Source of the DNA: Haematococcus lacustris
Taxonomy: Eukaryota > Chlorophyta > Chlorophyceae > Chlamydomonadales > Haematococcaceae
DNA: 64,000 nt
Assembly: GCA_030144725.1 (NCBI GenBank)
Contig: JASKMD010000014.1
Location: forward strand, 1,186,350-1,250,349
Direction of reading: 5' to 3'
Both the position numbers and the translations under genes were made by a program. Below are positions 44,209 through 55,629 of this stretch, piece by piece. The notes beneath the pieces are model-generated. The model was not told the DNA's origin, ran no database searches, and saw nothing but the letters and a program-made list of their open reading frames with translations. How positions within the stretch are numbered: position 1 is the first letter of the stretch; the number at the start of each line of letters is the position of its first letter.

Positions 44209-45155
44209 TCACTCCAGGTCAACCCTGGGTCCTTGCCCTGCGCCAGGCCTGGCTGCTGGGGCTGCTGTGTGCCCCCTGCCCCGCTGCTGCAGCCTGCTGG
44301 GCCGCTGAGCCGCAGCCACAGCCCCAGCAGCTGGGGTGGGGCGCTGCAGCTGCTGCTGGCGCTCCTGCATCAGGCGGGCCAGCCGCTGGTGGTAGGCCTC
44401 CTCTGAGGCCAGGCCCAGGGTGGAGAAGGCCCAGGCCAGGCGCGCCCAGTAGCGCAGCTCGTACCTGCGCAGGCAGGGCCAGGCCAGCAGGGCGCAGCAC
44501 AGCCAGCACTGGGCACCAGGCAGCAGCGGCGGCTGGGGTGTGACCGGGTGGCACCTCACTCTAGCCAGCTGCCTGCCCCGCACCCGGCCTGCCCCCTGTG
44601 GCGTGGCTGCCGCTAGCAGCGCTGCGTGTGGTGCTGGCCAGGGGCCCAGCTGGCCGCCTGCACGCGCCACTCACTGCTCCGCGTGCGCCATGCTGTGGCG
44701 CAGGATGGCTGAGACCAGGCGCGGCTCCAGCTGCTGCAGCCGGGCGTAGGCCCAGGCCACACAGGCCACGCGCCGGCTGCTCAGCTGCCCCTGCAGGATG
44801 CGGGCGGACAGCACGGGTGCGGCGGCACGCAGCAGCGCGGCCTGGCAGTGCTCGTGGCTGGCAAACGCCCACAGCAGCTGGTGCTCCTAGTGCCATGGCC
44901 TGACCTGCTGTGGGTGGCTGCCACTGAGCTGCTGCTGCTGCTTGGGTGTGGTGGTGCAGCCCTCCTGGCCTGCTGCAGCCTGGGCATCAGGTGGCTGCCT
45001 TGCAGGCCTTGCAGCACTGCCTCCCCTAGCTTGTCATACAGCTGGTGGTGGTGGTAGCGGGTGCGGTCAAAGGCCCAGGCCAGCAGCACCCAGGTGAAGC
45101 TAGCGCTGCGTGGCCTGCATGGCCCAGCAGACAGGGCTGCAGCGCAGCAGAGGGA
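44209..45155 (-). pseudogene. OPR-like gene, C-terminal part, copy 2 (deleted)
   Basis: Last exon 44464-44209 is nearly identical to that of copies 1 and 3, and the previous exon ends at 44675. About 155 bp between the LLWAFASHEHC repeat and the SRSGHGTRS stretch are missing at 44880. The text diverges from the other copies at about 45150, before the LPRSSAASLLQQL segment. It is truncated at both the middle and the N-terminal side, so not functional. Confidence 0.6.
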
Positions 45156-45499
45156 GGAGACTAGGGGGGCGGGCCCAGAAGCAGCCCGGACTGAAGGCCT
45201 GGGGCTGGGCAGCTGGGTGGCGGCTACAGGGCAATAAGGAACACACATTGGAGAGGGGTAGGCTGCGTGGACAGGGTTAGGCCGGGCCACCTCCTGGGAT
45301 GTTGGAGAAGGTTCTGTAGCCTGCTGCTGCTGGTGTGCCACCTGATGAGTTCCGGCAGAAGATGCTGCAGCCTACTGCTGGTGGTGTATGCGAGGGTGAG
45401 GGGGAGGCCCTGGACATGGACAGCTCTTTGGCTGCAACAAGAGAGGCGCCCCCTGCTGACTCTGCTGATGCTGCACTGTTCCAGTGTGCTGACGCTCAG
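45156..45499. other. Between OPR copy 2 and F-box copy G
   Basis: 45420-45490 (CTGCAACAAGAGAGGCGCCC, TGACTCTGCTGATGCTGCACT) resembles 59905-59960, which lies at the OPR exon edge next to copy H. This suggests the F-box gene was copied together with a piece of OPR flank. No other gene. Confidence 0.4.
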
Positions 45500-47240
45500 C
45501 TAAGTCACAATTGCGACAAATGTTGGTTGTTCCGTCCAGCTCTGAGTGTAGGAACTGAAGCTCTTCAGTGAATCCACGTCTTCCTTGCTCATCGTGTTGG
45601 GGACTTGAACTTGTAGTGAGGCACCCTGTTGTGCCCTGGCTGCCAGCAGCTGCAGCTCCGTTACCGCCACATGGGAGGAGGTGAGGTCCAGACATGTCAG
45701 CTGTGTCAGGCGGGTGGCCACAGAGCTCAGCGCCCCAGGCAGTAGGTGACAGTCCCTGGGCAGGCAGCAGCAGGGACAGTGTAGAAGGAAAGGATTGTAC
45801 TGTTAGGCAGGCTATGATGCCATTCGATCAAGGCCATACCTGCATGCTGCACAGGCTGCACTTGCCGCACAGGCTGGCGAAGTGCACATGGCCATGACTC
45901 ACACAAACGACAGGGAGTTTATGTTGACTGGCAGCCACTCCAAAGCCTCACGGGTGACATTGGAAAGATGCCATAGTCCCAACTCCTCTATAGCTTTGCC
46001 TGATCGCGGCTGCCATGGTGCCAGTGCCTCCAGCAGCACTGAGGCTGAAGGCACCTCCTGAAACTCCCAGGTTGACAAGCCCCACACAGCACAGCAGTGC
46101 TGCAGGATGCCGCTGGCACATGCATGCAAGCTGGCTGCGCAATCCACCAGCAATTGACGCACTGCCAATGTCTGTAGCTGCGGGCAGTCCAGGGCAGCCA
46201 GGTCCCGGGAGTGGATGTGGCATACTGACAGTGCGGTCAGGTGCTGGAACAGGCAGCGTGACAGCTGGCTGCTGATCTGAAGAGGGCAAGACTGCAGCTT
46301 TAGGTCAGTCAGCTGGGGCAGCGTGGCCAACAGGGGAAGGCTGTCACTGGCCAAATCTAAAGTAACTCCCAATTGCTGCAGCTGGGTCAGCTGGGTCAGG
46401 GCTGGGAGCCAGCTGCAGCCACGAAGCGCAGTCAGCTGCGTGCAAGCTGCCAGGCTGCCCTCATCAACCTGCACATGGGCGCAGCGGTAAGAGCTGCTCT
46501 TGCCATCAAATGCCATCGGCACAAGCGGCACCACCTCGTACCATGCCACGTGAACGGGACAGATCCAGGGACTTCAAAGAAGTGATGTTTTCCAAGCCTT
46601 TGAGGAGTAAACTGGCTGCAGCTGCACCACTGGCACGGGTCAGGGTCAGAATAAGGCTGGACAGCTGTGGTAGGCGCTGCCAAGCCCGGCACACTTGGAC
46701 ATCTACATGGCAGTTGACATCCAGGCTCCTCAGCTGTGGCATTGTTGATGACATCACCTGCAGCATAGAGTCAGCAGCAGGTGTGTGGCTTGCGTGACCC
46801 AGTGCATCAGCCATGGCTGCACAGGCTAGGCCATGCCGCCAGCATGCAAGAGAGAGGTGAGTGTAATCATCACAGCAACTCACCAAGGCAGTTGATAGTG
46901 GCAAAGCTGAGGACAAGGTGAGTTGCTGGACCCCATGAAGGACAGGCACCAGCTCTTGTGCCAGCAATGCAGCTGCCAGCAAGGTGAGCTGAGTACTTGT
47001 GTCCGAGTACTTTCGCAAGTACAGCTTGCTAGGGCGCAGCGATGTGCGGGCCAGCCGCTGCAACACCTCATCGGGGTCATCACTGTCGATTAAATCAATG
47101 TCCAGGCTACTGACGGCGTTGTCTGTGGCTGCCCGCAGCTGCTTGCAGACCAGGCGCATTGCCCTGCGGCTGCCAGAATCCAAGAGCAGGTACACAGCGC
47201 TCCCTATGCCAGGGAAGCGCTGCAGCATGTCTGACAGCAT
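45500..47240 (-). CDS. F-box-like/LRR protein, copy G (second clade)
   Basis: Exons 47240-46884, 46757-46542, 46468-45903 and 45755-45500 give 464 residues, the shortest of the family. F-box-like: MLSDMLQRFPGIGSAVYLLLD then RRAMRLVCKQLRAATDN. LRR-like: LPQLSSLILTL, LTQLTQLQQLGVTL, LPQLTDLKLQSC. The 16-residue EAAAGAGVRQLGPPP-type stretch in exon 3 of F and H is deleted. Intron 1 is 126 bp, a multiple of three and free of stops, so retained transcripts would stay in frame. Confidence 0.66.
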
Positions 47241-47423
47241 GTTGAGCGCAGCGGAGGATGGAAGATAGGTGGCTTACACCGCTTAAGCCGTTAGCCGTTA
47301 GGCTGCTTGGCCGCCCTCCCCCTCTAGGGACTCGGGACTTTCTGTAACGCACTTCAAAGCAAGGTGCATAAACAAAGGTGCACATGGGCTCAAAACGAAG
47401 TCATGCAAGTACTCACTCATGCA
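47241..47423. other. 5' flank of copy G up to hAT end
   Basis: No gene. ACTCATGCAAGT-type text next to 47423 matches the minisatellite beyond 53940. Confidence 0.4.
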
Positions 47424-47662
47424 CAGGGCTGTGGCAATACGGGGTAAGTTACGGATATACGGGTGGTAACCCGTACGTATGTATGTCCGTAAGTAATACG
47501 GGTCAAATCCGGATCCAACCGCCACCCGTATGTGTGAAGCACCCAGTGACCTTAAAGCCCCGCAGCAGAATTAGTGCGTCGCGACCAGCGCACATCGACT
47601 GCCATGGAGCTGGGGTCACCACGCGCCACTCAGCAGATGCAGACCCTCTGCGACGATCCTCC

Positions 47663-47881
47663 ATGGCCACGGCAGAGGATGTGCAGCAGATCCCCGGCGT
47701 CTCTAGGCCGCTTAGAAAGCGCAGCAGGACAGAACAGCCCAACATCAGCACACCGGTCTGGTATCAGAGGCATTTTGGCGCAAATGGCGATGGTTGCGCT
47801 AGCGACAGGCCCATGTGCAAGTTCTGCTCCTTTGCTGCATCAACCGGGTTAGGACCCGAAGCCAGTAGCACCCCATGCTGA
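47663..47881 (+). pseudogene. BED zinc-finger-like fragment of hAT transposase
   Basis: From ATG 47663: RPLRKRSRTEQ, then VWYQRHFGANGDG and PMCKFCSFAAS, resembling the W...F...CxxC half of a BED finger. The HxxxxH half is missing and a stop follows at 47879-47881. Its position near the hAT left end fits the N-terminal DNA-binding part of a transposase. Confidence 0.4.
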
Positions 47882-47899
47882 CAAGAACACTGACAAGAG

Positions 47900-50198
47900 C
47901 ACCCTCTTACACGTAGGCACCCCCACCACGCATCCTGCACCTAGTGTTGTATGCGGCATGCCTGTGGTCACCATGCACAAGGCCCTAGGGGTGCACATCC
48001 ACAATGACATTGATGATGTACCACACACCACTTCCATTTGGACAAGGCTGGTTGATGGGGTAGAGCACGCCTTCACTAAGTTGGCCCGCCTGCACATGTC
48101 AGCCATGGGTAGGGGTCTAGCGGCCTCAACGTTTGCCGTCAGTCGCTTCCTGTTTCATGGGGAGTTTATGGGCCTCCCCCCCCCTACCCTGCTGCAGCGC
48201 ATCACCTCGGCCTCTCAGAAGCTGGTAGATAGGGGGGTCCCACCAGACAGCAGAACCCGCAGCCCCATGCCCGGGGTCCCAGGCCTGCTCCTGTCTGGGG
48301 CGCCCAGCCAAGGGGGTTTCGGCCTCCTGCCATGGAAGCAACACATGCTGGCCCGCCATGCGGTGTGGGCGTGCAAGCTGCTGGGGTTCCTGGCCTGTGA
48401 TGGCCTCCCCCTGCAGCCCATGCAGGTACGCCGGCGCCGGGAGTTGCAAGCAGCCATGCAAGCAGCCTCTCCCGGCCGGCTACGCCACCTACGCAAGCAG
48501 CTGGAGCGCTTGCAGCAGCCCCCTCACCGGGCAGCGTGGATGTCCCTCACTCCCCTCATTCTCATCACCGCCAGCCCCCATCTCCACCCTGCCTTCCACC
48601 TCCTAGCCCTAGCCCGGGCAAAACCAAGCGCCAGCGGCAACCTCCCAGAGGCTGGCCTGCCTGGCCTCCTACGGCGCATTGTGGCAGCCCTCCGTGGGTT
48701 GGGCCGCCCAGCAGACCTCACACCAGATCTGCAGCTGCCAGCGGGCCCGGCCTGCTCCCACATCCCGGTGTGGGGCAACCCCCTGTTGGCCATGGAGGAC
48801 ACCCAGCAGCCCCCTGCCCCCTTCCCACAGCAGGCGGGGGCTCAAGCGTTGCAGTGGGTGGCGGAGTGGGCGACCACAGGCTTTCAAGAGCTGGCAGCCA
48901 TACCCTCCCTCACCAACCTCAGCAGCCTCCTCCACCTCTGCCGGGTTACTCAGCCAACGGGCAGGGGGGCCAGGGTTGGATCCCGGGAGTGGCAGCGGGC
49001 GGTGTGGGGGGAGGAACAGGTGGCAAGGAGCATAGCTGTGGCCGTACGAGCCAACCCGGCCCGTTGCGCTACAGGCCTCTTCGCCATGTGGGCCCGCCTG
49101 CCCACCGGTTGGCAGCAAGAGGTGGCACGGCAAGCCTCCTTGCCTGCCCCTGCGGACCCCCAAGCTCAGCAAAGAGTGGCAGTAGCCATGGTGATGGACC
49201 GGCTAGGCTGGCTGCCTAAGGCCCCCCCACCGGGCAGGGCGCCAGCACCCCCCCCCATCCCCATTCTTGAGGGGGCCACGGTCAAGTGCTTCACCCGGGT
49301 CCTCATGGAGCCGGTCACCATGCTCCGGGCAGAAGCTCATGCCCGCTTTGTCAGAGACGCTCTGGCCGGGATGTGGTCCCCCTCCCCCCCAGGCCCCTCC
49401 GTCCCCCCTCCACCCCTCCCATCCTCATCCCCCGCCACTCAAGCTCAAGGGGAGGCATGGCTTGCCTCACGCCTCACCACCCTGTGGAAGCTACCCTGGC
49501 TGAACTCATCAAAGGAGGTCATGTGGCGGCTAGTAGTCAACGGGGTCCCTTGTGCGGGGGGGCTCAACATCGGCATGGCCTGCCCGTGCGGCTGGGAGCA
49601 TGTGCGAGATCCCTCTATCCAAGGGCAGGCCAGGGCTGATGCTCAAGGCAGTGCTATGAGGCGCCACACTTTCTGGGACTGCCCCCTAGCTTGTGCCGTT
49701 GTGCGTGAACTGCGCCGAGCCTTACCCCCTGTTGTTCACCTCCACACTGCACATGTCTGGCTGGCCATGTCACCCTGCACCGCACATGTCCACCAGGGGG
49801 TGTGGGACGTGGTCTGCCTGGCTGCTTTGGGAGCCATGTGGCGCGGTCGGCGGGTTTGGTGGGCACGGCAACTAGCTGCTAGGGACCATGCTGAAGCCCA
49901 TGCCCTTAGACAAACCTCCTTGGATGAGCTTTGGCATCTGGCTGACGCCCTGCCTGATGCCACCCCTGCCTTGTCCCTTGGAGACAGAGTGTGCCGCTAT
50001 GTTGTAGGCGACTTCTGGTCTCAAGTGCAAGACTTTGTGGCTTTACACACCATCCCCCACAACTGGCCTGCAGGGAACTCCATCCCTCACAATCACCCTT
50101 TCATTTGCACCCACGGTGACGGCCAAGCCAGGCAGCTACGCACCCACCTGCCTGACATTGGTACTATAGAGGACATGCTACCTGCTGATTTGGACTGA
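47900..50198 (+). pseudogene. 5'-truncated non-LTR retrotransposon ORF2, C-terminal part
   Basis: A long open frame (first ATG at 47958; in-frame text extends a little upstream) of about 746 residues. It starts with KALGVHIHNDIDD and GRGLAASTFAVSRFLFHGEF, followed by GGFGLLPWKQHMLARHAVWACKLL. This is the region after the RT domain in algal L1-like LINEs. A C-terminal zinc-finger-like motif, CPCGWEH to RRHTFWDCPLA, lies at about 49577-49690. The RT and endonuclease domains are absent, so it is a 5'-truncated insertion. The frame has no stops, suggesting a young insertion. Confidence 0.6.
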
Positions 50199-51046
50199 AT
50201 GTGTGCGGCTTTATCTAGCCTAGCTTGACCGTTGGGGGTTGTTGCCTTGTCTTGTCTCCCTTGTCTAGCTGGGCCTCCTAGTAGGCAGGTGGTGGGGACG
50301 CTAAGGACGCCTTTCAGAGCTTTGTGCCTTGTCCTTGCTGTTTGTCACCTAGTGTAGTCTGGGTAGCGAGTGGCAGGCCTGACAAGCGCTAGACCTCCCC
50401 CTGTACCCCCTTTGTGCCCATGAGGACTGCTTGCTCTGTGTGAGCGTGTGTTGCCCCAGACAGTGTGACGGTGGCCCTGCCACTGGTGCTGTAATGCCTC
50501 TCTCTCCATGCAGCAGGTGTGGTTCAGTAGCTACAAACCTCCCTCTTCTTGCGAGAGGACGGGGGATCGACACCCGCAAGGGGCCAGAAATATTTGGCGT
50601 AATCGGTCTCTCTTGAGGGCAGTGCCCGCCATCGTGCGGGGTGGGAGCTGGAGTGGAGTAGGCTAATTTCCTATGAAGCTCAGGAGGGTAGACACGTTTC
50701 CGAGCCGGGGCGTGTCGTGCTGTGAGAGCGCCCTTTAGGCATACGTCAGCCCGCGGGGGCCCCTCCCATGGTGTGAAAGACCAGAAGCGGCGCGCGGTTC
50801 CTTAGTGCACGCCCCCTGAAGCTTCGGGGGGAGTAGTCTTTCTTTCTTTTTTTCTCCTTTGCTGCAAAGGCCGCCCCTGGCAGCAACCCAAACCACCTCG
50901 GTGCACACCTGCTAACAGCGGTCTGCCCGTACCTGTCGAGTGCCGAGGCCATGGCTGACTCAGCCAACGTGCATGTCGTCCGTCAGCACCTAGAGGCCAA
51001 GCAGGGCCTGGCAGGCCCAAGCCAGGAGGTTGGCAACAACAATGTT
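50199..51046 (+). other. LINE 3' UTR and junction to satellite
   Basis: No gene. A CCCCTGAAGCTTCGGGG hairpin lies at 50813-50829, followed by a T-rich CTTTCTTTCTTTTTTTCTCC tract. Where the LINE ends is unclear. Confidence 0.4.
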
Positions 51047-53425
51047 GCCCTGCCCTGCCCTGCCCTGCCCTGCCCTGCCCTGCCCTGCCCTGCCCTGCCC
51101 TGCCCTGCCCTGCCCTGCCCTGCCCTGCCCTGCCCTGCCCTGCCCTGCCCTGCCCTGCCCTGCCCTGCCCTGCCCTGCCCTGCCCTGCCCTGCCCTGCCC
51201 TGCCCTGCCCTGCCCTGCCCTGCCCCTGCCCTGCCCTGCCCTGCCCTGCCCTGCCCTGCCCTGCCCTGCCCTGCCCTGCCCTGCCCTGCCCTGCCCTGCC
51301 CTGCCCTGCCCTGCCCTGCCCTGCCCTGCCCTGCCCTGCCCTGCCCTGCCCTGCCCTGCCCTGCCCTGCCCTGCCCTGCCCTGCCCTGCCCTGCCCTGCC
51401 CTGCCCTGCCCTGCCCTGCCCTGCCCTGCCCTGCCCTGCCCTGCCCTGCCCTGCCCTGCCCTGCCCTGCCCTGCCCTGCCCTGCCCTGCCCTGCCCTGCC
51501 CTGCCCTGCCCTGCCCTGCCCTGCCCTGCCCTGCCCTGCCCTGCCCTGCCCTGCCCTGCCCTGCCCTGCCCTGCCCTGCCCTGCCCTGCCCTGCCCTGCC
51601 CTGCCCTGCCCTGCCCTGCCCTGCCCTGCCCTGCCCTGCCCTGCCCTGCCCTGCCCTGCCCTGCCCTGCCCTGCCCTGCCCTGCCCTGCCCTGCCCTGCC
51701 CTGCCCTGCCCTGCCCTGCCCTGCCCTGCCCTGCCCTGCCCTGCCCTGCCCTGCCCTGCCCTGCCCTGCCCTGCCCTGCCCTGCCCTGCCCTGCCCTGCC
51801 CTGCCCTGCCCTGCCCTGCCCTGCCCTGCCCTGCCCTGCCCTGCCCTGCCCTGCCCTGCCCTGCCCTGCCCTGCCCTGCCCTGCCCTGCCCTGCCCTGCC
51901 CTGCCCTGCCCTGCCCTGCCCTGCCCTGCCCTGCCCTGCCCTGCCCTGCCCTGCCCTGCCCTGCCCTGCCCTGCCCTGCCCTGCCCTGCCCTGCCCTGCC
52001 CTGCCCTGCCCTGCCCTGCCCTGCCCTGCCCTGCCCTGCCCTGCCCTGCCCTGCCCTGCCCTGCCCTGCCCTGCCCTGCCCTGCCCTGCCCTGCCCTGCC
52101 CTGCCCTGCCCTGCCCTGCCCTGCCCTGCCCTGCCCTGCCCTGCCCTGCCCTGCCCTGCCCTGCCCTGCCCTGCCCTGCCCTGCCCTGCCCTGCCCTGCC
52201 CTGCCCTGCCCTGCCCTGCCCTGCCCTGCCCTGCCCTGCCCTGCCCTGCCCTGCCCTGCCCTGCCCTGCCCTGCCCTGCCCTGCCCTGCCCTGCCCTGCC
52301 CTGCCCTGCCCTGCCCTGCCCTGCCCTGCCCTGCCCTGCCCTGCCCTGCCCTGCCCTGCCCTGCCCTGCCCTGCCCTGCCCTGCCCTGCCCTGCCCTGCC
52401 CTGCCCTGCCCTGCCCTGCCCTGCCCTGCCCTGCCCTGCCCTGCCCTGCCCTGCCCTGCCCTGCCCTGCCCCTGCCCTGCCCTGCCCTGCCCTGCCCTGC
52501 CCTGCCCTGCCCTGCCCTGCCCTGCCCTGCCCTGCCCTGCCCTGCCCTGCCCTGCCCTGCCCTGCCCTGCCCTGCCCTGCCCTGCCCTGCCCTGCCCTGC
52601 CCTGCCCTGCCCTGCCCTGCCCTGCCCTGCCCTGCCCTGCCCTGCCCTGCCCTGCCCTGCCCTGCCCTGCCCTGCCCTGCCCTGCCCTGCCCTGCCCTGC
52701 CCTGCCCTGCCCTGCCCTGCCCTGCCCTGCCCTGCCCTGCCCTGCCCTGCCCTGCCCTGCCCTGCCCTGCCCTGCCCTGCCCTGCCCTGCCCTGCCCTGC
52801 CCTGCCCTGCCCTGCCCTGCCCTGCCCTGCCCTGCCCTGCCCTGCCCTGCCCTGCCCTGCCCTGCCCTGCCCTGCCCTGCCCTGCCCTGCCCTGCCCTGC
52901 CCTGCCCTGCCCTGCCCTGCCCTGCCCTGCCCTGCCCTGCCCTGCCCTGCCCTGCCCTGCCCTGCCCTGCCCTGCCCTGCCCTGCCCTGCCCTGCCCTGC
53001 CCTGCCCTGCCCTGCCCTGCCCTGCCCTGCCCTGCCCTGCCCTGCCCTGCCCTGCCCTGCCCTGCCCTGCCCTGCCCTGCCCTGCCTGCCCTGCCCTGCC
53101 CTGCCCTGCCCTGCCCTGCCCTGCCCTGCCCTGCCCTGCCCTGCCCTGCCCTGCCCTGCCCTGCCCTGCCCTGCCCTGCCCTGCCCTGCCCTGCCCTGCC
53201 CTGCCCTGCCCTGCCCTGCCCTGCCCTGCCCTGCCCTGCCCTGCCCTGCCCTGCCCTGCCCTGCCCTGCCCTGCCCTGCCCTGCCCTGCCCTGCCCTGCC
53301 CTGCCCTGCCCTGCCCTGCCCTGCCCTGCCCTGCCCTGCCCTGCCCTGCCCTGCCCTGCCCTGCCCTGCCCTGCCCTGCCCTGCCCTGCCCTGCCCTGCC
53401 CTGCCCTGCCCTGCCCTGCCCTGCC
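51047..53425. repeat. (CCCTG)n satellite array, 2.38 kb
   Basis: About 476 copies of CCCTG. Only three departures are visible: an extra C near 51223, an extra C near 52470, and a missing C near 53086. The minus strand is (GGGCA)n, with GGG runs every five bases. Open frames of 800-880 codons on both strands are a by-product of the repeat. Confidence 0.95.
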
Positions 53426-53939
53426 TAACTTGATCTAACCGTTGATTTAACACCTCCGCTGGTACCCTGCTACCTTGCTGCCTGCTTGCTGCTATTGCTG
53501 ATGCTGCTGTGGCATGTTCAGTGGCGCCAGTTCACTGCATGCATGACTTCATTGCATGGCTGAGATGGGGAGGGTTCAAGGTTCGGCAGCCTAGCAACAC
53601 AGCAGCTGCTGTGACAGTGCAGACCTGCTTAGGCACGAGGCTGAAGTTGATGTTGATGGCTGATGGTTGGGCTGCGAGAGGTTGCAAAGGCTAAGGTTGC
53701 AAACACACACAAGTAACAAAGTAAGCAAGTATTTTAGGTTTGCGGAACAAGGGAAAGCAGGGTTGGCGGAAGCAGGGAAGGCGGAAGGGGAAAGGCGAAA
53801 AGATGCCCCGCATGCTTGCATGGGCCCCTTACGGCGGAACCTTACGGATTGGTTAGGCGGAACCTTACGCGTGTGACCACGTATTACGGTAAGCACGTAA
53901 GCGGATCCGTATTCCGTAAGCCCGTATCCCACAGCCCTG
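53426..53939. other. Right part of hAT element
   Basis: No gene. GGCGGAACCTTACG occurs twice (53833, 53859), and CCGTAA/TTACGG motifs lead to the terminal CCCACAGCCCTG. Confidence 0.5.
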
Positions 53940-54000
53940 CTCATGCAAGCCCTCACTCATGCAAGTCCTCGCTCATGCAAGTCCTCACTCACCTAAAAAA
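53940..54000. repeat. 16-bp CTCATGCAAGTCCTCA repeats
   Basis: Three units at 53940-53988 (CTCATGCAAGCCCTCA, CTCATGCAAGTCCTCG, CTCATGCAAGTCCTCA), with similar text left of 47424. Confidence 0.75.
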
Positions 54001-54600
54001 GAAGTCATGCAAGTATTCAAACCGAGCATTCACCAATCCTCCCTCTGGTGCCTACCTAAGTCTACAATCTTGACTTCACCCTGGTCCATCCCAACCCTTC
54101 TGGCTGGAACCTCCCCCATCCCCATCCCTTCATTTCGGCTCAAGACTCTGTCACTTTCCCAGTTACCCTTCCTAGACCCACTGACTCATAACGTGTTTAA
54201 ATGCCCTCTCCTTTCTTGCCCTCCTAGCTCCAACCTTTTGCGTCTCTAGCTCCTCCGCGTGTCGAGGTCTCTCCGGGAGTATCCCCCCTTTCCTTTTAGC
54301 TCCCTTCCCCTTCCTTCTCCAAGTTCTTTCTCTTCTAGGTTGTTCCCCTTCTCTTTCCCCTTTTCTCTGTTCTCTCCTCAGTCTTTTACCTTTGGGGGTT
54401 AGCTTGTATCCACCCAAGCACTCCTTAGTGTAACTACTACTACTACTACCCCCAAACCGTTGTTGCCTAACCTGAACCTAGTCAAGCTCGTGCGAACTTC
54501 TGAAGAGAGCTATCTGTTCAGCCGGTGTGGTGCCATGTGATTAATGCCAATGCCGTCCCCATGCTTACAACGTCTCAGGCAGCCTAGGGTCTCCCTCAAA
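54001..54600. other. Pyrimidine-rich non-coding stretch
   Basis: Very rich in CTT/CCT on the plus strand (54190-54380), ending in a (CTA)n run at 54432-54450. This may be the 3' tail of an unidentified retroelement. No gene. Confidence 0.35.
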
Positions 54601-55420
54601 CCCTGCCCAACGCCTCCCCCATCCCTTGAGCCACTTGACTTCCATAGCCTTGGTGCCTAGGACCATGTCCAGGCTCAAGGTGAACTCACCCCCATCGGCT
54701 CTCTGGCGGCAAGCTGGAATTGTGCACTCCAGCTGGCCTGACACCTCCTGCTTGAGTCCACATCTGCCTTGATCACCCTCATTAGCAGGTCACTGTGGAA
54801 AGTTTGGCAGTGTTCCAGAACTTGCACGCAGCCCTTAGCCAGTAAAGCTGGAAATCAACAGGCCGCCGTGGGATAACTTGGCAGTGTTCCACAAGTTGCA
54901 GGCAGGCCTGAGCCAGTAAGGTTGGAGGGGCAGCTGCCCCAACTCATGCAATATCATCAGGCCTGATACATAGCTACGTACCCTGGCAGCAAACCTGAGG
55001 AACCTGAGCATGCGTGTTTGCATTGGGTTGGAGAGCTGCACACCGTGCCCAAGGATGCTCTAATGAGGTGACCCAGGGCATATGGATTCTGCAGAACCCA
55101 ACACTCTCTAGCACGCTTGCATGCCTGGTGCATGGCGAGGAACATGCCAGCCCTTACATGAGTGGCAGCTAAAGCAGGGGTGGCACTGGGATAGAAGTGC
55201 ATGCCTAAGTACAAGCTGGTACAAGCAAGGTGCTGCAGTTTGTGAGTTGCCATTGCAGACCATCACCTTTGTCTTGCCCACATTGATCGTAAGGTGTTTC
55301 ATCTCCTTGGCAGACCAGCCGCTGCAGCCCATGGGGTGAGGTGCTCACCAGGGTCAGGTCATCAGCAGCCAAGCAGGTCATCAGCAGCCAACGGCCAAGC
55401 AGGCTGCTGACTGCCATCTG
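54600..55420 (-). pseudogene. Non-LTR reverse transcriptase fragment, broken
   Basis: Minus strand. AADDLTLVSTSPHGLQRLV (about 55350-55300) is the RT active-site region (A/FADDxxL). MTINVGKTKVMV-like text follows in another frame (HLTINVGKTKVMVCN, about 55290-55245), then YLGMHFYPSATPALAATHVR (about 55215-55155). Each block is in a different frame, so several indels are present. The family differs from the LINE at 47.9 kb. Confidence 0.65.
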
Positions 55421-55629
55421 TAGTGTTGTCAGCCATCTGTCAATATGAAAGAAGGATCAGCGTGCTGATACCACCCATGACGACCTAGGAAGGCCAAGCA
55501 CCCTGCACCCTGAAGTCTATTGTTGTCTTCGTGCTGTCAAAGCTGCCACAACACAGGCTGGTGGTAGGCCCCCTACAGCAGCAGCTGGCTGTGCGCCCTG
55601 CCCCTTTCCATCCAGTCCTGCTGATCAGC

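Larger units (their letters stand above)
47424..53939. mobile_element. Probable hAT element with nested LINE and satellite
   Basis: The left end is CAGGGCTGTGGCAATACGGG; the right end read inward is CAGGGCTGTGGGATACGGG. CTCATGCA is found on both sides (47416-47423, 53940-53947), the size expected for hAT, though a nearby CTCATGCAAGTCCTCA repeat weakens that point. Both ends have clusters of TTACGG/CCGTAA. Inside: a BED-finger-like fragment, a LINE ORF and the (CCCTG)n array. No hAT transposase core (dimerisation domain) was found, so it is non-autonomous now. Confidence 0.62.

Noticed and set aside
51047..53425. CRISPR array
   Set aside because: Repeats are contiguous pentamers without spacers, in a eukaryotic genome.
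50802..53453. Open frames of 800-880 codons on both strands (LPCPA and GQGRA repeats)
   Set aside because: Produced by the CCCTG pentamer, which lacks stops in any frame; no start context or non-repeat domain.
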